A stretch of DNA of 64,000 bases. Origin: Lonicera japonica (lineage: Eukaryota > Streptophyta > Magnoliopsida > Dipsacales > Caprifoliaceae). How positions within the stretch are numbered: position 1 is the stretch's first letter; each line of letters opens with the position of its first letter. Under the pieces are notes generated by a model. It was not told the DNA's origin. It worked only from the letters and a program-made list of their open reading frames with translations, and searched no databases. The translations under genes and the position numbers were made by a program. This document shows positions 45,686-58,337 of the stretch, piece by piece. The DNA lies in assembly GCA_021464415.1 (NCBI GenBank), contig CM038469.1, positions 25,785,736-25,849,735 on the forward strand. The letters run 5' to 3'.

Positions 45686-46658
45686 TGATGGTGTCAAAAT
45701 CTAGAACAGATAATTGACGACCGACCAATCAATGAATAATGGTGAATTGAATGTTTAATATTGAATTGTAACTGTGAATAGTGATTATGAACAGTATCAC
45801 CGTATATGTGAACAGTGGTTGTGAACAGTATCACTGTATATATGAACAGTGGTTATGAACAGTAAATGTGAACAGTACCTCTGAACAGTATCTGTGAACA
45901 GTGACTCTGAACAGTGACCGTGAACAGTACCACCGTATATGTGAACAGTGACTGTGAACAGTACCGGCAGAAACTGATTAAAAATAAAGATGAACACGAG
46001 ACGTTTTTTATTAAGGTAGGTTCCCCGGTAGCGCTTATGCTAGTCCGGCAGTACGTCCTCCTTTTGTGTGTGCTTACTTTGTATTAGCTCAAAGGCAATC
46101 AATTCGGATGATAATACAAGCTACCAATCTCTCTCTTTCTATAATTTCCTTAATTCTATTTATAAGTATAGAATTAGGATTACAATTATTTCAACAGAAT
46201 AAATAATAAACTGTGTAGGAGAGAGAGTGTATAAGGATTGATATTTTTTTTTGGGGTATGAAAAGAGATAGTATAAGACCCTCAAAAATTGGCTTGTATT
46301 TAGGAAAGATGGATGGATATTGGGAGAGAAGGAAGAGATGTTTTTGGTGTGTCTTGAATGAATGAATGAGGGGGGTATTTATAGGTAAATGTAGAAGGGC
46401 AAAAAGGTAAATTTGGTAATGTATATGATGTGTATGCTTATGTCACATGTATTCTAGAATGTATATGATGTGTATGCTTAGGTCATATGTATTCTAGAAT
46501 GTACATGATGTGTATGCTTAGGTCACATAGGTAAAAATGGTATTTTACTGGAGGTAAAAAATGGTATTTTACTAGAGGTAAAAATAGGATTTTACTGAAG
46601 GTAAAAGTGTTGAATTACCTTCGTAGGCTAATGGTAAAATTATTATTTAACCCCATCA
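45686..46658 (-). repeat. 3' LTR of the young element (left copy)
   Basis: A TATA box on - (CCTATAAATACCCCC, complement of about 46372-46386) marks the promoter. U3 (46415-46520) has three tandem copies of a roughly 42-bp unit (ATGTATATGATGTGTATGCT). A cluster of about twelve GAACAGT words at 45789-45966 lies downstream of the start, in the transcribed part. An AATAAA on - lies near 46005. Confidence 0.9.
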
Positions 46659-46811
46659 ATTGCCCCCTATCCTTATCATTTAGCTTGGATGAGCTGATTG
46701 GTGAGGATATCCTTCAACCCGGGAGCTAGTAGTAGCTCTGAGTTCTGATGTTCGTGATGTCTTAGGCCCGAATCCTTCGTAGGCGAATAAGGTCGACAAT
46801 TCGATGCCTGC

Positions 46812-47040
46812 AAGAGGTCTTTTGCCTGTGTTAGGTCTTTCGCCTGTGTTGGAGGTCTTTCGCCTTTTTTAGAGGTCTTTCGCCTGTGTTAGAGGTCTTT
46901 TGCCTTTGTTAGAGGTCTTTCGCCTGTGTTAGAGGTCTTTTGCCTTTTTTAGAGGTATTTCGCCTGTGTTAGAGGTCTTTCGCCCGTGTTAGAGGTCTTT
47001 TGCCTGTTTTAGAGGTCTTTTGCCTGTGTTAGAGGTCTTT
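46812..47040. repeat. minisatellite, about 20-bp unit, roughly eleven copies
   Basis: The unit TTAGAGGTCTTTCGCCTGTG repeats with small changes (TTTGCC for TTCGCC, TTTT for TGTG). It lies inside the young LTR element next to the 3' LTR. Confidence 0.9.
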
Positions 47041-47149
47041 ATAATGTGCACCTCTAGTGAGGGTTTTGTAAAAATGTTCCAGAGATGTTCCACTTGTGAC
47101 TGTTTAAAGCATAGCCCTTATATGTTGATAACAATTTTTTTTCGAAACC

Positions 47150-47560
47150 CTTGGTTTTTTAAAAGGAAAATTTGTTCTTTTTGGCTAAGCCTTGAGTAGA
47201 GTCATGCCCCCTTCTGACTGAGGCAAATTCTAACAATTTTCTCATTTAAGTCCTTGGTTTTTTTAAAAGGAAAATTTGTTCTTTTTGCTAAGTTTTGAGT
47301 AGAGTCTTGCTCCCTTCTAACTTAGGCAAATTGCTAAGTTTTGAGTAGAGTCTTGCTCCCTTTTAACTTAGGCAAAGTGCTGAGTTTTGAGTAGAATCTT
47401 GCTCCCTTCTAACTTATGCAAATTCTGACAATTTTCTCATTTATTACCAAGGTTTCTTAAAAGAAAAATTTGTTCTTTTTTGCTAAGTCTTGAGTAGAGC
47501 TATGCCCTCTTCTGACTTAGACAAATTTTGACAATTTTCTCATTTATTACCAGGGAACGT
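47150..47560. repeat. tandem repeat with CTTGAGTAGAGT units inside the young LTR element
   Basis: CTAAGTTTTGAGTAGAGTCT...CTTAGGCAAATT occurs about five times, partly together with GGAAAATTTGTTCTTTTT and GACAATTTTCTCATTTA. Units differ in length (about 55 to 150 bp). No frame. Confidence 0.75.
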
Positions 47561-48237
47561 CAAAATCTTAATCTCTAAACCAGTGGTGTAGCAGTAGATG
47601 ATCATTTTCAGCCAGATCTCTTTGCGCTGGGGTGGTCCAGCGGTTGTCTGTCGGACTTCAAAATCACATTTAGCTTTGTGGAAGTTTGATATCCGCTGAA
47701 AATTTCTTTAATTTCTTTCTTGTGGTTTGTTGGATGAACTTGATAAAAATTACATTCAATTGTAATTTGTTTGGAAGCTCATCAATTTTACCTACAATAA
47801 AGATTATTGATCGTAAGAAAATGATACAACTTTAGATATATTAAAATAAAGGGAAAAAAATCATATATGAGTTATCAAAAAATAACTTATCTCTTCTTTT
47901 GGGTTTTATCCTCTTGGGTAACCGGATTTTTGAATGATTATGCGCCCGTAAATATTGAGCTAGCATAGGCTTGCTAGATTTTCGCATTTTTTGTTCCAGC
48001 AACTTTGTATCCCTGTTTTGGACCCCAAGATGGCCAAATTTGAAAAAAGCTTTAACTGAAAAGTTGTAGCTCTTGAAATTTTCTCCAGAATGGACTCCAG
48101 AATTGCATGATTTGGAGTTCTGAGCAAGAAGTTATGCCTCCGAGAATATTGAACTACGTACACCCGCGAGATTCTGAGTTTTTCACCGAAAATTCACTTG
48201 TATTTTCTAAAGAACGAGAGCTTTAGAGAGCTTATCG

Positions 48238-48258
48238 TTCCCACAGACGGCGCCAAAC
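48238..48258 (-). other. primer binding site of the young LTR element
   Basis: The complement reads TTTGGCGCCGTCTGTGGGAA right after the LTR end, a primer site seen in many plant gypsy elements. It fixes the element's direction. Confidence 0.85.
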
Positions 48259-49232
48259 TGATGGTGTCAAAATCTAGAACAGATAATTGACGACCGACCA
48301 ATCAATGAATAATGGTGAATTGAATGTTTAATATTGAATTGTAACTGTGAATAGTGATTATGAACAGTATCACCGTATATGTGAACAGTGGTTGTGAACA
48401 GTATCACTGTATATATGAACAGTGGTTATGAACAGTAAATGTGAACAGTACCTCTGAACAGTATCTGTGAACAGTGACTCTGAACAGTGACCGTGAACAG
48501 TACCACCGTATATGTGAACAGTGACTGTGAACAGTACCGGCAGAAACTGATTAAAAATAAAGATGAACACGAGACGTTTTTTATTAAGGTAGGTTCCCCC
48601 GGTAGCGCTTATGCTAGTCCGGCAGTACGTCCTCCTTTTGTGTGTGCTTACTTTGTATTAGCTCAAAGGCAATCAATTCGGATGATAATACAAGCTACCA
48701 ATCTCTCTCTTTCTATAATTTCCTTAATTCTATTTATAAGTATAGAATTAGGATTACAATTATTTCAACAGAATAAATAATAAACTGTGTAGGAGAGAGA
48801 GTGTATAAGGATTGATATTTTTTTTTGGGGTATGAAAAGAGATAGTATAAGACCCTCAAAAATTGGCTTGTATTTAGGAAAGATGGATGGATATTGGGAG
48901 AGAAGGAAGAGATGTTTTTGGTGTGTCTTGAATGAATGAATGAGGGGGGTATTTATAGGTAAATGTAGAAGGGCAAAAAGGTAAATTTGGTAATGTATAT
49001 GATGTGTATGCTTATGTCACATGTATTCTAGAATGTATATGATGTGTATGCTTAGGTCATATGTATTCTAGAATGTACATGATGTGTATGCTTAGGTCAC
49101 ATAGGTAAAAATGGTATTTTACTGGAGGTAAAAAATGGTATTTTACTAGAGGTAAAAATAGGATTTTACTGAAGGTAAAAGTGTTGAATTACCTTCGTAG
49201 GCTAATGGTAAAATTATTATTTAACCCCATCA
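48259..49232 (-). repeat. 5' LTR of the young element (right copy)
   Basis: Same as 45686-46658 with one extra C. As the 5' LTR it holds the active promoter; transcription would run leftward through the GAACAGT cluster (48363-48540) and the primer site. Confidence 0.9.
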
Positions 49233-49237
49233 ATAGT

Positions 49238-52200
49238 AAAGCTACTGAAAACTTCAAGATATTCTATCGTATTCCTACCACAGTTAACCCTTACACCAAG
49301 TGTGGGCTACAGTTTCACCAAGATTGCTCCATCTTCTATCCATGGGATAAAACTTAATTCGTGAGAATTTTAGTGCTCGTGAGAAGAGCCATGGTGCTCT
49401 GCTTTGTTTATTCTCACTTTTTGTTGGCATATGGCTAGGGACCTTAAGAAGAAATAAGGGTTTAGGCTTATTATAGATAGTTAGAATTCTAATTCGACTA
49501 TAAATTAATTCTTTTCATAAGTTATAATTTGTACCAATAAAGAATTATAATTGCATTCTTGTCCTTATCTCAAAATATATTTCGAGTTCCTTCTTATTAA
49601 ATGCTTATTATTCTCTCCATGTTAAGATTACAAATAACCATCATTTTAATTAAATTACTAAAAATTATATTTAAATGACTTCTTGATTGCTGAGCATACT
49701 ACTTAACTTATTTAACATGTCGGATTAACATAATTCACCTGTAAGATTTTGACATGATCAAAACTTATAAACTTTTGAAAGGATTATCATCCCTCTTAAT
49801 AAGATAAAAAAAAACACTCCCTATATATATACCTACTAACTATTTCAAGATTAAGACTATAAGCAAGCATAATAATTATGGAATTTGAAATTATTTTATG
49901 TAGTCAGTATAAAAATAATTAATCTAAACTAAATTTGTTTAATACACACAAAGTATACTAACACAACGAGTTAAAACTATATCATTTTCTGTAATCAAGA
50001 AAAACTTCTAAAACTTGTGTTACTATCCAATCGATGGATGTCCAATTCCATCAAATAGTGTGAATCAATACATTTATATTCTACAAGAACTGATGATATG
50101 ATCATCTGTGTGTAAACTAAACTCTACATACTAAATTATCTACTATATATACGAATAAAAGAAACCATATGCACAACATTAAATATATAATATAATGGGA
50201 CCATTACCTACAAAGATTCTTATAATATAACAAAACAGATAAAAAAAATATGGTTTTTAGTATATCACTCTAACAGATTTGTCAGAATCACACCACTATA
50301 ATACAACACAATTTAACGGAATTGTAAGTTAATGGGTGGACCCTTAATAAATTTGGGTAGTTATCGGAATTACCCATTTGTCACAAAATGATAATGAATA
50401 GGTTACGGGTTTACCCTTGACATGTTAAGGTTTTTAATAAAATTAAAGTTTATTAAATCAAGAAATGATTTCTATCTATTTTAAGATCTATATAGATGTT
50501 TATTCAACTTTTTAATAATGAAAATGAAGCAGGCAAAATGCAGTGGGCTCATATAGACCTATGAGACATTGAGGATACGATTTGTTGGTCGGTCCTAACA
50601 TGGAACTTTGTTATAATTGAGATTGCTTTTCAAGACCTTCTCATTCTTCTTCTTAATATGGGTTGGGTGGGGGGTGAAAATATTTAATACAACACTCATA
50701 ATGATATATGCTACTATGTATTAATTAAATTGCAAAAAAGTGTGCATTTGTCTCTTCTTAATCATATGTGTTATTGATATCCTATAATTTAATTAGATAA
50801 ATGATAACATGTATCGTTGTAACTGTTGTATTGAATATTTTTTTAGAGAGATATTTTTAAGTTCTAAAATCAAGCATTTCAAATAGAAAGGAAAAAGATT
50901 TTGAATGAAAGGAGAAGAGAGGAATCAAAGGAAATATTATATGGACAAAGTTATCAAACCTCCCAATAAATAAAGAAATTTTAATTAAGGGACCCATAAT
51001 TTAATTGGAGGTTCATCCACAAACTAAAATTTGAAAACAAATTAATGCAATTTTTACTTTATTTTTGTGAAGTGTAAAACATAAAATATAACTACCAATT
51101 GTGCATTATTTTAATTTGAGGTTCAGCTACAAACCACAAAATGACAACAAAAAAAGTTACTTCTATTCGAGATTAAAATTCATTTTTCCAGTCTTAAGGG
51201 TATAGTAATTTCTATATAATTTGTGATTGAAAATTAAACTACTTAATATCATAAAATTTAGTACATTACTATTACTTTTTTAGAAAAATAAATTCTTAAT
51301 TTAAGACTTCGTAAAAAATATAGGCTTCTAATCTATTATTATATAAATTTGGAAGGCATTTAGAGGTTATTGAAGTCATCTCATTTATTTATTTATTTTT
51401 GTTTTCAATTTCGCCCTTATGAGCTTATATTTCACAAAAAATATACTTATTGTAGCATACACATGAGATTCGAACACTCACTATTAGTAAGAGTATTAGG
51501 GCTCTTGAATATTTTGCCACTTTGCTATTTTTAACATTTTTCGTTTTATTTATATATAACCAAATCGCATACCTATTGAGCGTGTATGATAATGGACTTG
51601 ATTACTCTTTGTTATCCATTCAATCTAGTTTCGTCCAATGGGGGTATAGTTTGAATACTAAATAGATGTATTTTTTCATGAAACTTGGTGGGATGATTTG
51701 TATAATGAGTATATCATCTTTACAAAATTTCAACAAAAAATTCAAACTACAAGTGGGCTAAAAAAATTTAAAACATGTGTTCATTTCTACTATTAAAATT
51801 TTAGATGATCATTTCACCATTTAACTCTTGAACTAAACTGCATTAAATAAAATTGGACCGAAAAATAATGAAAAAGAGCCAAACCCCACACAAAATCTAA
51901 TCTAATCTAAGAGCATTTTGTGTAAAATTATTGTTTAAATCCTACATGACAAGTGAGTTTTATACAAAAAATTTACATAGACCTATTTACTCTCCAATAG
52001 CCAATATTAATACTTATGTATAAAAATAAGTGGTCCAATAAAAAATAGTCACTTAAAGAACAAGAAATTACACAAAAGAAGAGAAAGAATGAGTGGGTGG
52101 AGAGCGAATGAGTAAATGGAGAGAAAATGTGAGTGATGTAATTGAATTAATGAGGATAGAGAATGAGTGGGTGGAGAGAGAATCCTAATTTACTGTGTAA

Positions 52201-52938
52201 ATTGGATGTGCAAAATACAAAATAATTATACACAAGAGCTTAGTTGGCATTGATTTTATACAACCAATAAAACAACAAAAAAATTATACAATATTAAATT
52301 AACTATCTTTACGCAGTGAAATTGAAAATACTCTAAAATAAAAATAACAACTTTCCTTTCTATTTGTGGGCTCAAAAAGGCACTTTGGGCTGAATCACAA
52401 ACCATTTTTTGAGTGGTACAATATTGTTAGTGCTACAATTTGAGTGGTGGGTAAAAACTAAAAACAACCGACATAACAAAGTCACCATCGCACAAAAACG
52501 CAGTGGAGGCCAAAGGTCTCTACCACTTTGCATGCGCCTCTATAGCCATAATGAATGGTATCAAATTTTTTCACGTGCATTTATGATTACACATCAACAT
52601 TAAAAATATCATTTGAACTTTATAAATATTTTTATTATTGTCGGTGCTCTTCTACGAAGTATTTAGATTTTTTGATTAGTCCCATTTATTTCGGTTGTTT
52701 CTTCCACGAAAAAATTACCGACTATTTTTTTTCATCTCTACATCGATATCTCTTCTCTTCCGCACATAAAATCCTATTTCTTCTACAACTTTCATATTTG
52801 ATGATTTTTTCTTCTAAATCGACTAGGATGTGACAAAGTAAAGAGAGGTGATCGACTTCATTTCTTGATAACGATCAATATGTTTTTTTCTTCTTTCTAA
52901 TGAATAATTTGAATCTCTTATATTTAATATATACAACA

Positions 52939-52969
<31 letters not shown>

Positions 52970-54400
52970 TTCTTCAACCATTATAGTGTCTTTGCCAACA
53001 GAATTCATAACAATCCAACTCTTCGAACTTGACTCTTGAGAAACGGCATTAAACTATGGAGATATTAAAACAATATGGTTTAGGTTTACGTTTTATTTTA
53101 AGTTGGGTTAAATCTAGGCCATCAATTTTAAAGTAGTAGTGCATATTTGAGCAACTCCCCTCTGGAGTGATTTCTACTACTCTAAAAGAGCCGGATCCCA
53201 CCACTATATATGATATAAGAACATTGCTAAAGGTTGATTATATATGTAAGTAGATTTTGTGTAAAGTAAGTACTAAATACATCTTTCGATGTGCTTCAAT
53301 TCTCATTCTTCCAGGGTCAATTTGATAAGAAAAGTTGGTAAATTATTGAAAACATTAATAATTTGTAAGAGAAATCAGAAGCAGATATGAATGATTTAGT
53401 AAGATGTTCTCTATTTTTTTTTTTTTTTCATTTTCTATACATTTTTTCCCTAATGCATTGTCCAAATGATTTTTTTCCCGTGGAAGATTAACCAAAAAGT
53501 AATAGAATACTTCAACCAATAACTTCATTTTTTTTTTCTAACTTTTCATACCAATTAGTAGTGTTTTCAATGATTTTTTATCAATCGCAATTTGCATTTC
53601 AGGAGAAAATTTTAATTGTCATTTCACCCACTTAAGGATTGGAATTTTTCTAAAATTTAGTGAAGATAATCTAATCGTTGTAATGATCATCTCCACTAAA
53701 TTTATCAAAAAATTCATTCATTTAACCCTACAATTGGACAATTATTCTTTTTATTATAGAGAGAACTGTCATATCATCTTTAGAGTGATGGTGCTAATCT
53801 TCATTCTTCCTTATTATATAAGTATTTATACCCAAACCATTCTCTCTAATTTATACATCGATACTATATAAAAAAGCCAAGATCCATTTCAACTATGTTA
53901 GACCTTTTGATTTCTAAGTATACCCCTACAATTTTATTTCTTCCCTACGATTTTCTTAATTTCTTGTAAAAATTTGCTTGCACTGAGAATCGAATCTTTG
54001 ATCCCTATGTAATATAAATGACACTTAATAACCACTAGATTATCTGTCATTGATGTTAAAGATTTTGGCTCAAATTATATATATATATATATATATGTGT
54101 GTGAATTGCACACGCATTACATATACAAAGTAATCTAGTATATATATACACATACATTTCAACCATTAAAATCAAAAAATATCTTACATCTCGGCAATCA
54201 AATCTTTAATTATCTGTTTTACATTTGAAGGATTCGAAAATATCATCCTTTATATATACATGTGCACACGATTCTGCTCATTGTATAGATGTAGATACAC
54301 TCACATACACTGTAACTTTCTGACCAGTTTAATAAGATATTGTCCATGTGAGTGCAAGCCCTTATAGTTATTGCTTTTTCTCAAAAACCATTAATTAAAA
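49238..54400. other. non-genic AT-rich region
   Basis: No gene recognised. 51.0-52.6 kb resembles 36.2-38.4 kb. 51665-51760 is a half-copy of the foldback at 33329. 52944-52970 is (TA)n. 53641-53712 is a hairpin (AAATTTAGTGAAGATAATC against GATCATCTCCACTAAATTT). The rest shows nothing. Confidence 0.5.
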
Positions 54401-54950
54401 AGGGTTATTGATAACACAAATAACTCATTAATTTATCACACCTAAATGATATGGATAAACATATAAATCTCACATTGGGAACAGAGATCATCCCAAAGCA
54501 ATATATAAAAATAAGGACTTACTCCACCCATAGTCAATTAATTTTGGGTTAGATGCTTCGTACTCTAATATGGTATTAGAGGAAATGTTATTCACCATGT
54601 CAAGGTCTAATGGCCGCACGGGTTCTACATCACCCAATAAATAAAGTCCACATGTTAAGCTCAAAATCACGTCACACGTGAGGGAGGCGTACATGTTGAG
54701 AATATAATCCCACATCGTTGAAAATCGATCCTCACAAAGTAATATATATGGAAAATAAAGGGTCTACTCCAACCAATGGCCACACGGGTTCCACGTCACC
54801 CAATATAAACAATCCACATTTTAGGCTCAAAAGTCACGTCACGCAATAAACAGTTCACATTTTAAACTCAAAATTATGCCATACGTAAAGGGTTTCATTA
54901 CCAATTAATTTTGAGTTCAATGTCTGAACTCTAATAATATATGATGTGTC
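54400..54950 (+). mobile_element. TRIM-like element, decayed
   Basis: 54571-54582 TGGTATTAGAGG is one base from the initiator-tRNA primer site TGGTATCAGAGC, just after CTCTAATA. Text before it (CTCACATTGGGAACAGAG...CAATTAATTTTGGGTT) is repeated in changed form at 54692-54950 (TGTTGAGAATATAATCCCAC...ATTAATTTTGAGTTCAAT). The layout of short LTR, primer site, about 110 bp, then second LTR suits a TRIM. AGTCCACATGTTAAGCTCAAAA recurs twice inside the second repeat. Confidence 0.5.
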
Positions 54951-55835
54951 ACCTGCAACATTATCGAAACACCTACAACAACCTGCCTAGCTAGATCAGT
55001 TGTAACATACGATATATAAATTTTAATTTGCACAGTGATCCATGTTGATCAGTGTTTGTAATTTAATTAGTGGCTCTGGCTAATCAACAAATCACTAAAT
55101 GACAACAAATCCACGTACTAATATTATATATAAAGTGTCACGGATATAATTTAAGTTATATATGATTTGGAGTAGTCGCAGTATATATATAGATATATAT
55201 ATATATTTCTACTTTTCTTATTTTTTAGAAGAATTCGCCCGGCCGGTATACTCTTATATTTTTTATTTTCGCTTGTATATATCTTTTGCAAAATTTGCAT
55301 GGTGATGCACGTTTATTAGTGATTATTTAAGGTTCATAAACAAACCACAAAACACGACAACAATTTTCCTTTTTCTGTTATTTATTTATTCATGAATTTA
55401 CATGTAATTTTGCAAAATATCTACTAACACTTCTTTACCAAATGATTACGAACTGTATTAAATAGTTATACATTTAAGTTATATTTGACGTGCAAGATAA
55501 GAAATTGTGATAAAATATAATTACTTTATCTCATGTTTGGTATTGGTTAAAATTGAGTATCAATTTGATTATTTATCTTGCAGATGCCTCTTATCTTGCA
55601 GAGGCCTCTTATCTTGCAGGGAGAGGGATTAAACGTACAATCCAGTCATGAATATTGGTACTTGTTTTGTATACAAATTTTGGTATCTTTCAATACATTT
55701 TGATACTAATTTGGTAGAAAAGTGTGTGTCTGTGTTTTTCAACAAGTCATTTCGTTTTTCTGTTTGACAAGGTGTCCCTGTGCTGCAAAAAAATGTGCAT
55801 GTGTCTATTGTTGTGGGGACAAAAGAAAATTATAG
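54951..55835. other. AT-rich spacer
   Basis: No frames. (AT)n near 55180-55206. An 18-bp unit (CTTATCTTGCAGAGGCCT) is repeated about three times at 55575-55620. Confidence 0.55.
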
Positions 55836-56124
55836 AATATTGTTTGATAACAAGATGAAAGATGGTGTGAAAGATAATTGATTTATGTGAGAAGATAGAA
55901 AAATAAGTTAAGTGATGTTACGGATCTCCAATTTTTATAAGCAGATGTTCTCCATCCTTCTTTATCATTTGTGGAGAAAATTTATTTCTCACTGCACAGA
56001 GAATTTTTTTCCAAGAAAAAGCTAAAAAGTAAGAGAAAATTTCACTACATCTCAACTTATTTTTCAATTTCTCACACAAATATATTGTTTTTCATATCAT
56101 TTTAGATCTTGTTATCAAATGAGG
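55836..56124. mobile_element. MITE, about 289 bp, with roughly 80-bp inverted ends
   Basis: The left end TTGTTTGATAACAAGATGAA...AAAATAAGTTAAG and the complement of the right end CATTTGATAACAAGATC...AAAATAAGTTGAG are inverted copies. A related partial copy starts near 63810 (CTATTTGATGGCAATAT...AAGTAAGTTGAGAC). Target duplication not identified. Confidence 0.6.
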
Positions 56125-56290
56125 TTTTAGTACTAATGATACCAGCACCAATTCATGTACTCATCTTTAAGAGTATTTTAATCCAAAAATTGGAACATGC
56201 AATTTTGCATTATGTATGGTTTCGTAAAATCATAGTTGTTCCTTGTGGTCCAGAAATGGGGGAATACTTTATTTACGAGAGGTGCTAAGG

Positions 56291-56620
56291 GCACTACAAT
56301 TTTAACTCTAGGTATCCAAAGATTTTTTTAACACCACACAATCCCATCGAAGTTGGCAACTCTCTGAAGTTCTGCAGCAAGTCAATGTTGGTAGCAATTG
56401 ATAAGATTGGGAAAGCTAAATCTAGGAAACCACTAGATCCACTGTTTAGGTTTGTGTCCGTCACCGATCAAAGGGGGTTAATTGCATTTATGAAAAGTTA
56501 ACGGTATATGTTTTGTGACTTTTCTAATCTTGGTGTGGATGGCTTGCCTCTGACTAAATTGAAGAGGGATTAGTCGAAATGTGCATAAATTAGCCTAGAC
56601 ACTCTTGCTGTTGAAAAAAA
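56291..56620 (+). pseudogene. decayed reading frame, product not recognised
   Basis: One frame reads protein-like text for about 100 codons with only three stops: MLVAIDKIGKAKSRKPLDPL, FRFVSVTDQRGLIAFMKS, then YMFCDFSNLGVDGLPLTKLK. Composition is more gene-like than the flanks. It may be a fragment of a host gene or transposon protein. I cannot name the family. Confidence 0.25.
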
Positions 56621-57397
56621 AAACATATTGAAGAGTTAACAATATAGATATAAAAAAATGTACACATCAATAAACATAATTAATACTGGCTTATCTTTGT
56701 TGTGAGATATTACAGCTAGTAGAAAATGATTGTTTTGTGAAGCTATGCAATTTCATCCAAGCTTGCAACTTCATTAATTGTTGGGTTTATTCTGTACGTG
56801 TATATGTGTATATATTTGGAACACGTTAATGAGTCAAGAAATTGGTATATTCAAGACTACTAATTTATATTTCGGAAAGCACATATTACTATTATTTTTC
56901 ATTTTTAGTGTTTCTTAGGTGTGAAGAAAAAATTGGAAAAAAGTTGGCTCTTGAACGAAATAATTTTGATTTAAAATAAAGAAGCGCTATGACTAAAAAA
57001 AGATTGGGAAAATAGGAAAGAGGACTAACAGTGAGTACTTGCACCTTGGACTAGAGAATAGAGATCAATTCCAGGCACCATTGAATTGCAGCCCAACAGC
57101 ATTCTCCATGGCCCAATCAATCCCATTAAAGGGCATGAGTCACAAGTCAGCCAAAGTCCACTTAGTCAGTACCTGAGTGAATAGAAAAATATTTTTTATT
57201 TATTTAATATCATTTATGGTTGAGTAGATTTAAATTAGGGTTAGGATGAATATATTAAATTAATTTCATTATACGTATTTACACAAACTAAATTTTATTA
57301 ATTTGATACTTCAATGTTAAAAATAATTCTTCTCATTAGATGTCCATTTTAATTGAATAATGTAAGATTGGATTTTCATTATCATTTATTAGATTTA

Positions 57398-57855
57398 GAG
57401 TAAATGACCCATTTGCACCCCCAACTATATACAATATTTCAATTTGCACCCCAAATTTCTATTTGTTCCAGTTTGCACCCTAAATTTCAAAAATCGATTT
57501 TAAATGCACATTTCGTCAACATTCCGTGATTTTTCTAACAGAAATTGTAAAAGGAAGGGGATGGAAGGGTAAAAATGTAAAAAGAGACACTTTTCCTGAT
57601 TTTCCTCCATTTCTCCCATCTTTTCCCTCCATTTCCCCCATTTCCCCCCATTTGACACACATGTATATACGTATATATCCATCTCTCCCACACACATAAA
57701 CAATGAAACACACACATATATATATATACGTATATATCGATCTCTCACTCAAATGGTGTTTTTTCACACACATAAACAATCAAACACACACATATATATA
57801 CGAATATATCCATCTCTCACTCAAATGGTGTTTCTACACACACATAAACAATGAA

Positions 57856-57890
<35 letters not shown>

Positions 57891-58328
57891 CGTATATATC
57901 CATCTCTCACTCAAATGGTGTTTTTTCACACACATAAACAATGAAACACACACACATATATATATATATATACGTATATGTCTATCTCTCACTCAAATGA
58001 TGTTTTTTTTGTTCTGTTGAAATGGGGAAGGGAAATGGGAGAGATGGATATATACGTATATACATGTATGTCAAATGGGGGGAAATGGGGGAAATGGAGG
58101 GAAAAGATGGGAGAAATAGAGGGAAATAAGAAAAAGTGTCTCTTTTTACATTTTTACCCTTCCATCACCCTCCTTTTATAGTTTTTGTTAGAAAAATCAC
58201 GGAATGTTGACGGAATGTGCATTTAAAATCGATTTTTGAAGTTTAGGGTGCAAACTGGAACAAATGGAAGTTTGTGGTGCAAATTGAAATATTGTACATA
58301 GTTGGGGGTTCAAATGGGTCATTTACTC
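57398..58328. mobile_element. MULE-type MITE, 931 bp, with about 260-bp TIRs
   Basis: Inverted ends start GAGTAAATGACCCATTTG on both sides and stay alike for about 260 bp (57398-57660 and 58064-58328). A perfect 9-bp duplication TTAGATTTA flanks it (57389-57397 and 58329-58337). The long TIRs, 9-bp TSD and GAGT start match the larger MULE at 19973-24310. The interior is a tandem repeat and non-coding. Confidence 0.88.
57655..58010. repeat. tandem repeat inside the small MULE, roughly 75-85-bp unit, four copies
   Basis: The unit contains CACACACATAAACAATGAAA, (CA)n(TA)n, ACGTATATATC and ATCTCTCACTCAAATGGTGT. Copies differ mainly in the length of the CA/TA runs. Confidence 0.85.
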
Positions 58329-58337
58329 TTAGATTTA

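Larger units (their letters stand above)
45686..49232 (-). mobile_element. young non-autonomous LTR retrotransposon (LARD-like), 3.5 kb
   Basis: LTRs at 45686-46658 (973 bp) and 48259-49232 (974 bp) begin TGATGGTGTC and end AACCCCATCA on +. They appear identical except for one C in a C-run (near 48597). Perfect 5-bp duplication ATAGT (45681-45685 and 49233-49237). On -, the primer binding site TTTGGCGCCGTCTGTGGGAA follows the right LTR (48238-48258) and a purine tract AGGATAGGGGGCAAT precedes the left one, so the element runs right to left. The 1.6-kb interior has no gag or pol, only tandem repeats, so it depends on another element's proteins. Confidence 0.92.

Noticed and set aside
45797..45997. 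66-codon frame on -, repeated at 48370-48570
   Set aside because: It is the reverse reading of the GAACAGT repeat cluster in the two LTRs. The repeated His/Val pattern comes from the DNA repeat, not from a protein.
45686..49232. The repeated LTRs and tandem arrays as a CRISPR-like array
   Set aside because: Repeats are plant LTR and minisatellite units in eukaryotic DNA with a TSD, primer site and purine tract; there are no spacers of equal length and no cas genes.
57500..58181. Several overlapping frames of 60-105 codons on both strands
   Set aside because: All are readings of the CA/TA-rich tandem repeat and TIRs of the small MULE; period and composition explain them.
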